Assembly (NCBI GenBank): GCA_031361295.1
Contig: JANMCN010000229.1
Location: forward strand, 1 to 64,000
Reading direction: 5' to 3'
Source: JALZOC01 sp031361295
Lineage (GTDB): Bacteria > Acidobacteriota > Vicinamibacteria > Vicinamibacterales > 2-12-FULL-66-21
DNA length: 64,000 bases
The translations under genes were made by a program, and so were the position numbers. This document shows positions 55,267 through 64,000 of this stretch, piece by piece (within the stretch, counting starts at the first letter, position 1; each line of letters starts with the position of its first letter). The notes below the pieces were generated by a model. The model ran no database searches. It saw nothing but the letters and a program-made list of their open reading frames with translations, and had not been told where the DNA came from.

Positions 55267-57366
55267 ATGAGAGTCTATGATGCGCCGAGCATCCGGAACA
55301 TCGCCCTTGTGGGCCACAGCGGCGCCGGTAAGACACAGCTCGTATCGGCGCTGCTCTTCGATGCCGGGGCCGTCCCCCGACTCGGGCGCGTGGACGACGG
55401 GACGACGGTCACGGATTACGACGAAGAGGAAATCGCCAGGAAACACACCCTGGCGTGCAGCCTCGCCTACCTCGAGTGGAATAAACACAAAGTCAATCTG
55501 ATCGACACGCCCGGCATGGCGAACTTCCTGAGCGATGCGCGGGCGGGCCTCCGGGTGGCGGACGCCGCCCTCGTCGTCGTGGACGCGGTGCACGGCGCGG
55601 AAGTATCCACTGAAAAAGTGTGGGCCGCGGCGGAGGAGCTCCAGCTCCCCCGGATCATCGCGCTCAACAGGCTCGATCGGGAGCGCGCCAGCCTCGAGCG
55701 TTCGATCGAGTCGCTGCGTGCGGCCTTCGGCCGGGCGGTCGTGCCGCTGCAGCTGCCGGTCGGCGAGGACAGGGGGTTCCGCGGCGTCGTCGACCTCGTC
55801 TCGATGAAGGCGTGGACGTTTGCCACGGACGAGAGCGGCAGGCCGTCGCCGTGCGACATCCCGGGCACGATGCGCGAGCCGGCGCAAGCCGCGCGCGACG
55901 TCCTCATCGAGATGGTCGCCGAAGCGGACGACGGACTGATGGAGAAGTTCTTCGACGCCGGCACCTTGACGCAGGAGGAGCTCGTCGGAGGACTGAAACG
56001 CGCCATCGCGGCGTCGCGGATCTTTCCCGTCCTGTGCACGTCCGCCCAGGCGAACGCGGGCATGCAGCCGCTGCTCGATGCGCTGATCGAATACGTGCCC
56101 TCGCCCGCGGAGCGCCACGTGCGCGGCTTCAGGCCCGGCACCGAGAACGTCGTCGATGTGGCGCCCGCCGAAGGGGCGCCGGCGTCGGCATTCATCTGGA
56201 AGACCGTGGCTGACCCCTTTGCCGGGCGGATCACCATGTTCAGAGTGATCACCGGATCGCTCAAGGCCGATTCCACCGTCCAGAACGTCACGAGGAACAC
56301 CACTGAGCGGCTCGGGCACCTCGTGCTGCTGCAGGGCAAGACGCAGACGGCGGTCCCGGAGATCAAGGCCGGAGACCTCGGCGCGGTTGCGAAGCTCAAG
56401 GAGAGCCAGACGAACGATCTCATTGCCGACCGGCCGCCGGCGTTCACCCTGCCGGCGATCACGTTCCCGGCGCCGGTCCTCGCGTACGCGATCGAGCCGA
56501 AGAGCCGCGCCGACGAGGAGAAGATCAGCACGGCCCTCCACCGGCTGCAGGAAGAGGATCCGACCGTGAACTACACGCGCGATGCGCAGACGAAGGAACT
56601 GCTCATCGCGGGCCAGGGACAGTCGCACATCGAAGTCACCGTCGCGAAGCTGAAGCGGCGGTTCGGAGTCGAGGTGATCCTGAAGCTCCCGCGCATCGCG
56701 TATCGCGAGACGATCACCGCGTCGGCGGAAGCGCACGGCCGGCACAAGAAGCAGACCGGCGGGCACGGACAGTTCGGCGACTGCAAGGTGAAGTTCGACC
56801 CTCTGCCGCGCGGCGCCGATTTCGAGTTCGTCGACGATATTTTCGGCGGCTCGATTCCGCGGCAGTTCATCCCCGCCGTCGAGAAGGGCATCCAGGACGC
56901 GCGCCTTCGCGGCTTCCTCGCCGGATTCCCGATGGTCGATTTCCGCGCGACCGTGTTCGACGGATCGTTCCACGCCGTGGATTCCAACGAGCTGTCCTTC
57001 AAGATGGCCGGCTCGCTCGCGTTCAAGGACGGCATGTCGAGGGCCAGGCCCACGCTGCTCGAGCCGGTGATGGACGTCGAAGTCTATGCGCCGAGCGACT
57101 ATGCGGGAGACCTGATGGGCGATCTGAACAGCCGGCGCGGGCGGATTGGCGGGATGGACACGCGTGGCACGGCGACGATCATCCGGGCCAAGGTCCCGAT
57201 GTCCGAGATGCTGACGTACGAGCAGCACCTCACGTCAGCGACGGGAGGGCGGGGGTCGTACCACATGACGTTCTCCCACTACGAGGAGGTCCCGTCACAC
57301 CTGCACGGAAAGATCATCGCCGCCGCACGCGCGGAGCGGGGGCACGAAGCGGCGGAGGAAGTGTAA
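55267..57366 (+). CDS. EF-G2-like translational GTPase
   Basis: The 699-residue protein has the full EF-G domain order (GTPase, II, III, IV, V). Its P-loop is GHSGAGKT rather than the AHIDAGKT of canonical EF-G, the G3 motif is DTPGMANF and the G4 motif is NRLD in place of NKxD. The best match by memory is the EF-G-2 group of Thermus and similar bacteria. Domain IV (RIAYRETITASAEAHGRHKKQ) is intact. Canonical fusA is expected elsewhere. The role of EF-G2 is not settled. It converges on rplQ with 10 bases between stops. Confidence 0.88.
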   Translation: MRVYDAPSIRNIALVGHSGAGKTQLVSALLFDAGAVPRLGRVDDGTTVTDYDEEEIARKHTLACSLAYLEWNKHKVNLIDTPGMANFLSDARAGLRVADAALVVVDAVHGAEVSTEKVWAAAEELQLPRIIALNRLDRERASLERSIESLRAAFGRAVVPLQLPVGEDRGFRGVVDLVSMKAWTFATDESGRPSPCDIPGTMREPAQAARDVLIEMVAEADDGLMEKFFDAGTLTQEELVGGLKRAIAASRIFPVLCTSAQANAGMQPLLDALIEYVPSPAERHVRGFRPGTENVVDVAPAEGAPASAFIWKTVADPFAGRITMFRVITGSLKADSTVQNVTRNTTERLGHLVLLQGKTQTAVPEIKAGDLGAVAKLKESQTNDLIADRPPAFTLPAITFPAPVLAYAIEPKSRADEEKISTALHRLQEEDPTVNYTRDAQTKELLIAGQGQSHIEVTVAKLKRRFGVEVILKLPRIAYRETITASAEAHGRHKKQTGGHGQFGDCKVKFDPLPRGADFEFVDDIFGGSIPRQFIPAVEKGIQDARLRGFLAGFPMVDFRATVFDGSFHAVDSNELSFKMAGSLAFKDGMSRARPTLLEPVMDVEVYAPSDYAGDLMGDLNSRRGRIGGMDTRGTATIIRAKVPMSEMLTYEQHLTSATGGRGSYHMTFSHYEEVPSHLHGKIIAAARAERGHEAAEEV

Positions 57367-57376
57367 GCGACCTTGG

Positions 57377-58009
57377 CTACGCTCCGCCGGACTTGCGCGG
57401 CGCGCGCGGAGCCGAGGCTTTGCCCTTGGTCGTGGCGCGGCCTCCCTTGTCGCTCTTCAACTGGCGCTGCGGCTTGGCCTTGTTCTCGGTTGGCTCGTCG
57501 CCGCCTTCGTCGCCTTCCGCCTTCTTGCCTCGAAGCCGCTCGGCCGCCGCGCGCAGCCGGCCGCCGACGCCCTTCGGCTTCGCCTTGCCGGCCTCGGTCT
57601 TCTCAGCCTCGGCATTCGGGTTGAACTCACTCCCCACGAGCTCGATTTGCGCGACCTCCGCGCTGTCGCCCCGCCGGAAGCCAATCCGCAGAATTCGCGT
57701 GTAGCCGCCCGGCCGGCCTTCGAACCTCGGCGCGATGGTGTCGAACAGCTTGCCCACGACGTCGCGGTCCTGGATGTCTCGCAGGACGAGCCGCCGCGCG
57801 TGCAGCGACTTGCCGTTCGCATCTCCCGCCGCGAGCCCCCGCTTGGCGAGCGTGATGATCCGCTCGACGAACGGCCGCAGCTCCTTGGCCTTGGGCACCG
57901 TGGTTTCGATGCGCTCGTGGAGAATGAGCGCCGCGGCCTGGTTCCGCAGCATCGCGATGCGGTGCTCGGTGACGCGGCCGAGTTTCCGGTGACTGACTCT
58001 GTGACGCAT
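57377..58009 (-). CDS. rplQ: Large ribosomal subunit protein bL17 with long C-terminal extension
   Basis: The 210-residue protein begins MRHRVSHRKLGR, and its first 120 residues match L17 (LILHERIETTVPKAKELRPFVERIITLAKRG). The last 75-90 residues are a basic, Ala/Lys/Gly-rich tail, making it far longer than the E. coli protein of 127. It is last in the alpha-operon order, after rpoA. A hairpin array lies in the rpoA-rplQ gap. Confidence 0.95.
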   Translation of the reverse strand: MRHRVSHRKLGRVTEHRIAMLRNQAAALILHERIETTVPKAKELRPFVERIITLAKRGLAAGDANGKSLHARRLVLRDIQDRDVVGKLFDTIAPRFEGRPGGYTRILRIGFRRGDSAEVAQIELVGSEFNPNAEAEKTEAGKAKPKGVGGRLRAAAERLRGKKAEGDEGGDEPTENKAKPQRQLKSDKGGRATTKGKASAPRAPRKSGGA

Positions 58010-58040
58010 GATGTGTCTGTCCTACGCTAAGTCGGGATTT

Positions 58041-58120
58041 CAGCTCCCGCTGTCCGCTGTCAGTTCCTGGTCTGGGCCCGGCGAACCGGAACAGCAGGAA
58101 CTGACAGCTGATGGCGGATC
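58041..58120. repeat. Hairpin array, rpoA/rplQ gap
   Basis: CGCTGTC 7-mers lead into a perfect 14-bp inverted repeat, GCTGTCAGTTCCTG at 58056-58069 and its complement at 58095-58108, enclosing a 25-base GC-rich loop. Confidence 0.75.
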
Positions 58121-58131
58121 GCTGTGATCTG

Positions 58132-59115
58132 TTAGTCCTGCGCGTGCGCCGCCGGCTGATCCAGCCGCATGCCGAGGCTCAGCCCCATAACGGACAGGAT
58201 CTCCTTGATCTCGTTGAGCGACTTCCTGCCGAAATTCTTCGTTTTCAGCATCTCCCCCTCGCTCTTCTGCACGAGCTCGCGGATGGTCCTGATGTTCGCG
58301 TTCTTCAGGCAGTTGTACGACCGGACCGACAGCTCCAGCTCCTCGACGCTCTTGTCCAGGTTCTCGTTGAGCGCCGCCCGCGGCGTATCGGCGAGCGCAT
58401 CGGTCTGCAGGTCGCCGACGTCCTCGAGGTTGATGAAGATGTTCAGGTGATCGCGGATCAGCTTTGCCGAGAGCGACACCGCGTCACGCGGCGTGACGGA
58501 TCCGTTGGTCCAGACGTCCACGGTCAGCTTGTCATAGTCGGTCGTCTGGCCCAGCCGCGCGGCTTCCACCAGGTAATTGACCTTCTTGACGGGCGAGTGC
58601 ACCGAGTCGATCGGAATCCAGCCGATCCCGAGGTCTTCGTCGAAGTTCTTGTCCGCCGACACGTAGCCGCGCCCGCGCTTCACGCGCATCTCCATGTGGA
58701 GTTTGCCGCCCTCTGACACGGTCGCGATGTGCGCGTCGGGCTCCAGGATTTCCACGTCGGCGTCGGTCTCGATGTCGCTCGCCTTGACGACTCCGGCCTT
58801 GTCGATCCGGAGGTACAGCGTCTTGGTCGAGTCGACGTGCATCTTGAGCGGAACCTGCTTCAGGTTCAGGATGATGTCGGTCGCGTCCTCGGTGACGCCG
58901 GGGATGGGCGAGAACTCGTGCAGCACGCCGTCGATCTTGACCGCGGTCACGGCCGCGCCTTCAATCGAGGACAGCAGCACGCGCCGCAGCGCGTTGCCGA
59001 CCGTCGTGCCGAACCCGCGCTCGAAGGGCTGGGCATAGAACCGGCCAAATCGATCCGTGAGCGTCTCGCGCTCGAACTCCAGCCGCTTCGGCCGCTGAAA
59101 ACCTTTCCAGAGCAT
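58132..59115 (-). CDS. rpoA: DNA-directed RNA polymerase subunit alpha
   Basis: The 327-residue alpha subunit has the N-terminal assembly domain (FYAQPFERGFGTTVGNALRRVLLSS) and the C-terminal domain with ELELSVRSYNCLKNANI and FGRKSLNEIKEIL, which contacts UP elements and activators. Length and motifs are normal. The start ATG at 59115 opens MLWKGFQRPKRLEFE. Confidence 0.98.
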   Translation of the reverse strand: MLWKGFQRPKRLEFERETLTDRFGRFYAQPFERGFGTTVGNALRRVLLSSIEGAAVTAVKIDGVLHEFSPIPGVTEDATDIILNLKQVPLKMHVDSTKTLYLRIDKAGVVKASDIETDADVEILEPDAHIATVSEGGKLHMEMRVKRGRGYVSADKNFDEDLGIGWIPIDSVHSPVKKVNYLVEAARLGQTTDYDKLTVDVWTNGSVTPRDAVSLSAKLIRDHLNIFINLEDVGDLQTDALADTPRAALNENLDKSVEELELSVRSYNCLKNANIRTIRELVQKSEGEMLKTKNFGRKSLNEIKEILSVMGLSLGMRLDQPAAHAQD

Positions 59116-59224
59116 GGTGCTATCTGTCCTTTCAATCGGGCTCCCGACACGTGGGGGCCGCGCCAGACCTGCCGTTGACGTCCCTCGCCTCCCACCGCAG
59201 GTCTGGAATGGCTGCGGGCGAAGG

Positions 59225-59296
59225 ACGTGCTACGTGCAACGTGCTGCGTGCGACCTGCAACGTCCTGTTGCACGTCGTACGTTGCACGTAGCACGT
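59225..59296. repeat. ACGTGC-family period-7 hairpin after rpsD
   Basis: A perfect 18-bp inverted repeat, ACGTGCTACGTGCAACGT at 59225-59242 and its complement at 59279-59296, encloses a second nested TGCAAC/GTTGCA stem. The arms are in-phase 7-mers (ACGTGCT, ACGTGCA, ACGTGCT). It begins directly at the rpsD stop and would form a long RNA stem before rpoA. Confidence 0.85.
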
Positions 59297-59297
59297 T

Positions 59298-59927
59298 TTA
59301 TTTGCTGTACAACTCGACGATGAGCTGCTCCTGCACGGGCAGGTTGATCTGCTCGCGGGTCGGGAGCGAGGCGATGCGACCCGTCAGCTGACCGGCGTCG
59401 AACAGCAGCCACTCGGGGATGCCGCGCCCCTTCACTTCCTCCATGGCGTGCACAATCGCGGTGTTCTGCGCGCTCGTGCCGCGAACCGACACGACGTCAC
59501 CCGCCTTCAGCGAGTAAGACGGGACGTCGACCTTCCGCCCGTTCACCATGAAGTGGCCGTGGCGCACGAGCTGCCGCGCCTGGGCGCGGGAGGTGGCCAG
59601 CCCGAGCCGGTAGATGACGTTGTCGAAACGCCGCTCGAGCAGCTGCAGCAGCGTCTCGCCCGTGATGCCCCGCGTGCGATCCGCCATCTCGAAATAGCGG
59701 CGGAACTGATTCTCGAGGACCCCGTAGATGCGCTTGACCTTCTGCTTTTCGCGCAGCTGGAGTCCGTAGCCCACGAGTTTCGCCTTCCGGAGCTTGCCGT
59801 GCTGCCCGGGGGGCAGGTTGCGCTTCTCGATCGCGCACTTCTCCGTGTAGCAGCGCTCCCCCTTGAGGAAGAGCTTCATGCCTTCGCGCCGGCAGAGCCG
59901 GCAGACGGGACCGATATAACGTGCCAT
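59298..59927 (-). CDS. rpsD: Small ribosomal subunit protein uS4
   Basis: The 209-residue S4 has MARYIGPVCRLCRREGMKLF with the zinc-binding-type cysteines (CRLC then CYTEKC), and the S4 RNA-binding domain (LERRFDNVIYRLGLATSRAQARQLVRHG). S4 organises 30S assembly and, in Escherichia coli, represses the alpha operon by binding its own mRNA. It lies between rpsK and rpoA. Confidence 0.98.
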   Translation of the reverse strand: MARYIGPVCRLCRREGMKLFLKGERCYTEKCAIEKRNLPPGQHGKLRKAKLVGYGLQLREKQKVKRIYGVLENQFRRYFEMADRTRGITGETLLQLLERRFDNVIYRLGLATSRAQARQLVRHGHFMVNGRKVDVPSYSLKAGDVVSVRGTSAQNTAIVHAMEEVKGRGIPEWLLFDAGQLTGRIASLPTREQINLPVQEQLIVELYSK

Positions 59928-59945
59928 TTTGATCCTTGTCGCTTC

Positions 59946-60073
59946 CAGTAACCAGCTTCCAGCTTCCGGCCTTCAGCTTTCCGTCCCAACCGCAACCCGA
60001 CGCTTCCGCGACTGTCCCAGGTGATCCTGTCCGACCGTAGCCGGAAGCTGGAAGCTGGAAGCCGGAAGCTGGT
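59946..60073. repeat. Period-7 hairpin array, rpsK/rpsD gap
   Basis: CCAGCTTCCAGCTTCCGGC at 59952-59970 and its exact reverse complement at 60040-60058 form a perfect 19-bp stem enclosing about 69 bases, with further 7-mers outside. The array fills almost the whole gap. Confidence 0.8.
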
Positions 60074-60076
60074 TCC

Positions 60077-60532
60077 CTACACTCGTCTCCGCTTCGCCGG
60101 GCGGCACCCGTTGTGCGGAATCGGCGTGACGTCGCGGATCGACTTCACGTCGATCCCGATCGTCTGCAGGGCGCGAATGGCCGACTCGCGGCCTGCGCCA
60201 GGCCCCTTGACCCGCACCTCGACGCTGCGCATGCCGAACGCCTTGGCGGCGTTGCCGGCCGCAATCGCGGCCTGCGTCGCTGCGAACGGCGTCCCCTTGC
60301 GCGAGCCCTTGAAGCCGATGCCGCCGGCGCTCGACCATGCGACCACGGCCCCCTCGGGATCCGTAATCGTGATGATGGTGTTGTTGAAGGAGGCCTGGAT
60401 GTGCGCGAACCCGTGGTGCACGATCCGCTTCTCGCCCCGCTTCTTGAACGCCTTCTTCTTGACGGGCCGACCTGCGCCCTTTTTTCCGCCTTCGGGCGGC
60501 GCCGACGCGTCGATGGTTTCGATTTTGGCCAT
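60077..60532 (-). CDS. rpsK: Small ribosomal subunit protein uS11
   Basis: The 151-residue S11 has the conserved NNTIITITDPEGAVVAWSS and GPGAGRESAIRAL segments and ends NGCRPAKRRRV. The first 30 or so residues (Pro/Gly/Lys-rich) exceed the usual length of about 129. Confidence 0.97.
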   Translation of the reverse strand: MAKIETIDASAPPEGGKKGAGRPVKKKAFKKRGEKRIVHHGFAHIQASFNNTIITITDPEGAVVAWSSAGGIGFKGSRKGTPFAATQAAIAAGNAAKAFGMRSVEVRVKGPGAGRESAIRALQTIGIDVKSIRDVTPIPHNGCRPAKRRRV

Positions 60533-60538
60533 AAACTC

Positions 60539-60640
60539 AGCTTCCAGTTTCCAGTTCCCAGCTACCAGCTGGAATGCTCATCCGCTCACATTGCTGCCGT
60601 CCGTTCCCAGCTGGAAGCCGGAAGCCGGAAGCCGACAGCG
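60539..60640. repeat. Period-7 hairpin array, rpsM/rpsK gap
   Basis: AGCTTCC/AGTTTCC-type 7-mers on the left and GGAAGCC/GGAAGCT on the right are complementary at about 19 of 24 positions, with a spacer near 60580-60600. Confidence 0.65.
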
Positions 60641-60642
60641 GA

Positions 60643-61017
60643 CTACACCGTTTTCTTCTTCGCCACCGCGCCCTTGCGCGGGCCCTTGCGCGTGCGGGCG
60701 TTCGTCTTCGTGCGCTGACCGCGCACCGGCAGGTTCCGGCGGTGCCGCAGCCCGCGGTAGCTGCCGATCTCCATCAGCCGCTTGATGTTGAGCGAGATTT
60801 CCTTCCGCAGATCGCCTTCGACGCGCCCCTGCTCCTCGATCACCCGGCTGATCTTCCGGACGTCGTCTTCCGACAAATCCTTGATGCGGATGTCCGGGCT
60901 CACCCCCGCCGCCACCAGGATGTCGACCGAGCGCTTGCGCCCGATGCCGTAGATGTAAGTGAGCCCGATCTCGATGCGCTTGGCCCTCGGGAGATCGACG
61001 CCAGCAATACGTGCCAT
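60643..61017 (-). CDS. rpsM: Small ribosomal subunit protein uS13
   Basis: The 124-residue S13 starts MARIAGVDLPRAKRIEIGLT and ends with the basic, tRNA-contacting tail (RGQRTKTNARTRKGPRKG). Length and motifs are normal. It lies between rpmJ and rpsK. Confidence 0.98.
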   Translation of the reverse strand: MARIAGVDLPRAKRIEIGLTYIYGIGRKRSVDILVAAGVSPDIRIKDLSEDDVRKISRVIEEQGRVEGDLRKEISLNIKRLMEIGSYRGLRHRRNLPVRGQRTKTNARTRKGPRKGAVAKKKTV

Positions 61018-61027
61018 TCTTTGATCC

Positions 61028-61088
61028 TTGTAGCTGCCAGCTGCCAGCTCCCAGCTGCCAGCTGGAAGCCGGAAGCTGGAAGCTGGTA
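61028..61088. repeat. Period-7 hairpin array, rpmJ/rpsM gap
   Basis: AGCTGCC copies on the left and GGAAGCT on the right match as complements at about 21 of 25 positions, so the gap forms one compact stem. Confidence 0.7.
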
Positions 61089-61089
61089 G

Positions 61090-61203
61090 CTATCCCTGTC
61101 TCTGCTTGTGCTTCTGGTTCGCGCAAATCACCCGCACCACGCCCTGGCGGCGGACAATTTTGCACTTGTCACAAATCTTCTTCACCGACGCTCGGACCTT
61201 CAT
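61090..61203 (-). CDS. rpmJ: Large ribosomal subunit protein bL36
   Basis: A 37-residue ORF reads MKVRASVKKICDKCKIVRR and ends QKHKQRQG, the standard L36 length. The zinc-binding set is complete: CDKC, then the single Cys of VICAN and the His of QKHK. It lies in its usual place between infA and rpsM. It is too short for most ORF callers. Confidence 0.97.
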   Translation of the reverse strand: MKVRASVKKICDKCKIVRRQGVVRVICANQKHKQRQG

Positions 61204-61226
61204 ACCCGTTCCTTCTTCCTGGTCGC

Positions 61227-61460
61227 TCACCGCGACTTGACGACGGCGACAATCCGGCCGCGCGTCAGGTCCCGGGGCGACAGTTCCATCCGCACGCGAT
61301 CCCCGATCAGCACGCGGATGAAATTCCGTCCAGCCCCGCCGGGCGCGTGCGCCACGACCTGCCGCTCGTGCTCGATTCCCACCCGGTACAACCCATGGGG
61401 CAGGGCGTCGAGCACGGTGCCTTCGACTGTGACCGCACCGTCGCGCCCGGTCTCAGCCAC
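61227..61460 (-). CDS. infA: Translation initiation factor IF-1
   Basis: The 77-residue OB-fold protein shows VEGTVLDALPHGLYRV, NFIRVLIGDRVRMELSP and the ending DLTRGRIVAVVKSR. It differs from the common sequence at the HISGKMR loop (here HAPGGAGR). It binds the ribosomal A site during initiation. It lies 8 bases after map. Confidence 0.95.
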   Translation of the reverse strand: MAETGRDGAVTVEGTVLDALPHGLYRVGIEHERQVVAHAPGGAGRNFIRVLIGDRVRMELSPRDLTRGRIVAVVKSR

Positions 61461-61467
61461 CGGAACG

Positions 61468-62231
61468 CTACACCGCGGGCGTCGACACGCTGCGACGGGT
61501 GAGCACGAGGGGCCCGCTCTTCGTGACGGCCACCGTGTGCTCGAAGTGCGCCGACAGGCTGCCGTCCTTCGTGACCGCCGTCCACCCGTCCTGCAGCACC
61601 TTCACCGCCGGCCTCCCGACATTCACCATCGGCTCGATCGCGAGCGTCATGCCTTCCGCGAGCCGCGGTCCGCGTCCGGGCTCGCCGTAGTTCGCGATCT
61701 GCGGCTCTTCGTGCAGCGCCGACCCGATCCCGTGCCCGACGAACTCGCGCACGACGGACAACCCGTGGGCCTCCACGTGCTGCTGGATGGCATGCCCGAT
61801 GTCGGAGATCCGGCCGCCCAGCCGGACCTGCTCGATGCCTTTCTCGAGCGACTCGCGCGTGACGCGCAGCAGCGTCGCGGCCTCGTCCGACACCGCGCCG
61901 ACCGGCACCGTCACGGCCGAGTCGCCGTAGAAGCCATTCAGCTTCACGCCCATGTCGAGGGAGATGATGTCTCCTTCGACCAGCGCGCGCGCCGACGGGA
62001 TCCCGTGGACGACCTGTTCGTTCACGGACGCGCACAGCGTGCAGGGATAGCCGCGATAGCCTTTGAACGCCGGCTCGGCACCGCCGGCCCTCACCAGCTT
62101 CTCGGCCGCCAGGTCGAGATCGAGCGTCGTGACGCCAGGCGCGACCATCGTCGCAAGTTCCGCGAGGACGTCAGCCACGAGCGCGTTCGCAGCGCGCATC
62201 CGCTCGATCTCGGTTGGCGACTTGCACACAA

Positions 62232-62235
<4 letters not shown>
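61468..62235 (-). CDS. map: Methionine aminopeptidase, type I
   Basis: The 255-residue metalloprotease removes initiator Met from nascent proteins. Metal ligands are visible in DMGVKLNGFYGDSAVT, FVGHGIG, LAIEPMVN and the final SAHFEHTVAV, with the substrate His in EQVVHGIPS. The GTG at 62235 overlaps the adk stop (GTGA). The frame is open far upstream, but that part is antisense to secY and inside adk. Confidence 0.97.
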
Positions 62236-62921
<686 letters not shown>

Positions 62922-64000
62922 TTACTGGCCCCGCCGCCCACGGATCCGGGTCTTCTTCATGAAGCCGTCGTAGTGCCGCATGATGAGCTGCGACTCGACC
63001 TGCTGCACGGTGTCCATCGCCACGCCGACGATGATGAGCAGCGACGTGCCCCCCAAGAAGAACGACACCCCCATCCCCTGGGTGATGAACTGCGGCAGCG
63101 CCGCATCGAGACGTTCCCCGATGAACGGAATGGGCGCCACCTTGAACCCGCTGATGAGGAAGGTCGGCAGGATCGCGACCATCGCGAGGTAGATCGCGCC
63201 GACGATCGTGATGCGCGTCAGGATCGTGTCGATGTACTCGGCGGTGCGCTTGCCCGGACGGATCCCCGGGATGAACCCGCCATACTTCCGCATGTTCTCC
63301 GCCACGTCGTCCGGGTTGAAGATGATCGCGGTGTAGAAGTAACAGAAGAAGATGATCCCCACGACGTAGAGCAGGTCGTGCAGCGGCATGCCGGGGGCAA
63401 TCTGCTCGATCGGCGAGCGCAGCCAGCCGAAGCGTCCTCCCTCCGTGACGAGCGGCGAGAGCGTGGCCGGGAACGCCAGGATCGACGAGGCGAAGATCAC
63501 GGGGATGACGCCGCCCGTGTTGACCTTCAGCGGAATGTGCGTGCTCGATCCGCCGTACATCCTGCGGCCGACGACGCGCTTCGCGTACTGGACCGTGACG
63601 CGCCGGTGTCCGCGCTCGACGAAGACGATCGCCGCGATGACGCCGAACATCAGGACGACGAGCGCGACGAGGCGCAGCAGGCCCATCTGGCCGGTCTTGA
63701 GCTGCTCGAGCGTCGAGATGACCGCGTGCGGCAGGTTGACGACAATGCCGGCGAAGATGATGAGCGACATGCCGTTGCCGATGCCGCGCTCGGTGATCTG
63801 TTCGCCGAGCCACATGATGAACGTCGTGCCCGTCGTCAGGGTGAGCACCGTCAGCAGCCGGAACGCCCATCCCGGGTTGTAGACGAGGGGGAGGCCTCCC
63901 GCGATGCCCGTGTTCCGCTCGAGAAAATAGGCAATCCCCAGCGCCTGCACGACGCTCAGCAGAATCGTCCCGTAGCGCGTGTACTGCGTGATCTTGCGCC
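62922..64000 (-). CDS. secY: Protein translocase subunit SecY (C-terminal part)
   Basis: The frame continues unbroken to the window edge, adding RKITQYTRYGTILLS before the rest, so the gene is clipped at its 5' end. About 358 residues, covering roughly the last seven membrane helices, are visible. Landmarks are the cytoplasmic loop KYGGFIPGIRPGKRTAEYI and the C-terminal QQVESQLIMRHYDGFMKKTRIRGRR. It forms the Sec channel. It is directly followed by adk, as in the classic spc order. Confidence 0.98.
   Translation of the reverse strand, partial: RKITQYTRYGTILLSVVQALGIAYFLERNTGIAGGLPLVYNPGWAFRLLTVLTLTTGTTFIMWLGEQITERGIGNGMSLIIFAGIVVNLPHAVISTLEQLKTGQMGLLRLVALVVLMFGVIAAIVFVERGHRRVTVQYAKRVVGRRMYGGSSTHIPLKVNTGGVIPVIFASSILAFPATLSPLVTEGGRFGWLRSPIEQIAPGMPLHDLLYVVGIIFFCYFYTAIIFNPDDVAENMRKYGGFIPGIRPGKRTAEYIDTILTRITIVGAIYLAMVAILPTFLISGFKVAPIPFIGERLDAALPQFITQGMGVSFFLGGTSLLIIVGVAMDTVQQVESQLIMRHYDGFMKKTRIRGRRGQ

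Overview
This is a high-GC, gene-dense bacterial window. It most resembles a soil Acidobacteriota genome, probably Vicinamibacteria. That placement is inferred from gene content (type IVa pilus island with PilY1, acidobacterial-style TPR/HEAT proteins, many GTG starts, many ATGA/GTGA stop-start overlaps), not from a marker-gene comparison. No rRNA, tRNA, CRISPR array or transposase was found.

Layout. 1-5.4 kb holds housekeeping genes: a HEAT-repeat protein, a type 3 prolyl-tRNA synthetase, nadB and aroB. 5.4-9.3 kb carries an NtrC-type regulator with an unusual GAFTNA loop and a reduced minor-pilin operon (PilV/PilW/PilX-like). 9.5-24.4 kb is a surface-polysaccharide island: an ABC-2 exporter pair, many glycosyltransferases (several of them multidomain fusions), a DUF2304 protein and a TMTC-like membrane protein with TPRs. 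24.4-32.4 kb has a zinc-ribbon/TPR protein and the complete minor-pilin operon fimT-pilV-pilW-pilX-pilY1. 32.5-38.6 kb has a PAS histidine kinase, prepilin peptidase, a TPR protein, an ABC transporter and a VKOR-DsbA fusion. 38.6-48.7 kb is the pilus core: a pilin-like gene, two almost identical pilA copies each behind a good sigma-54 promoter, then pilR, pilS, pilC, pilT and pilB, all on the minus strand. 48.9-54.7 kb has an outer-membrane barrel, a YIP1 protein, and a MacA-like adaptor with two MacB-like permeases but no ATPase. 54.7-57.4 kb has a four-helix-bundle (S23/IVP-type) gene enclosed by inverted repeats, then an EF-G2-like GTPase. 57.4-64 kb is the distal end of the spc/alpha ribosomal operon, secY (partial)-adk-map-infA-rpmJ-rpsM-rpsK-rpsD-rpoA-rplQ on the minus strand.

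How it works together. PilB/PilT/PilC/PilD and PilS/PilR build and control a retractile pilus. The PilR-sigma-54 route probably drives the two pilA genes. The minor pilins and PilY1 prime and tip the fibre, and the VKOR-DsbA fusion may form the disulfide predicted in the pilins. The polysaccharide island makes and exports a glycan.

The most unusual signal is a family of intergenic arrays with 7-bp periodicity. Many fold into long hairpins, and they fill about a dozen gaps between genes. Two arms of this family form a 28-bp inverted repeat (25/28 matching) that brackets the four-helix-bundle gene. The resulting unit is about 550 bp and resembles the protein-coding intervening sequences of 23S rRNA, but it lies outside any rRNA gene.
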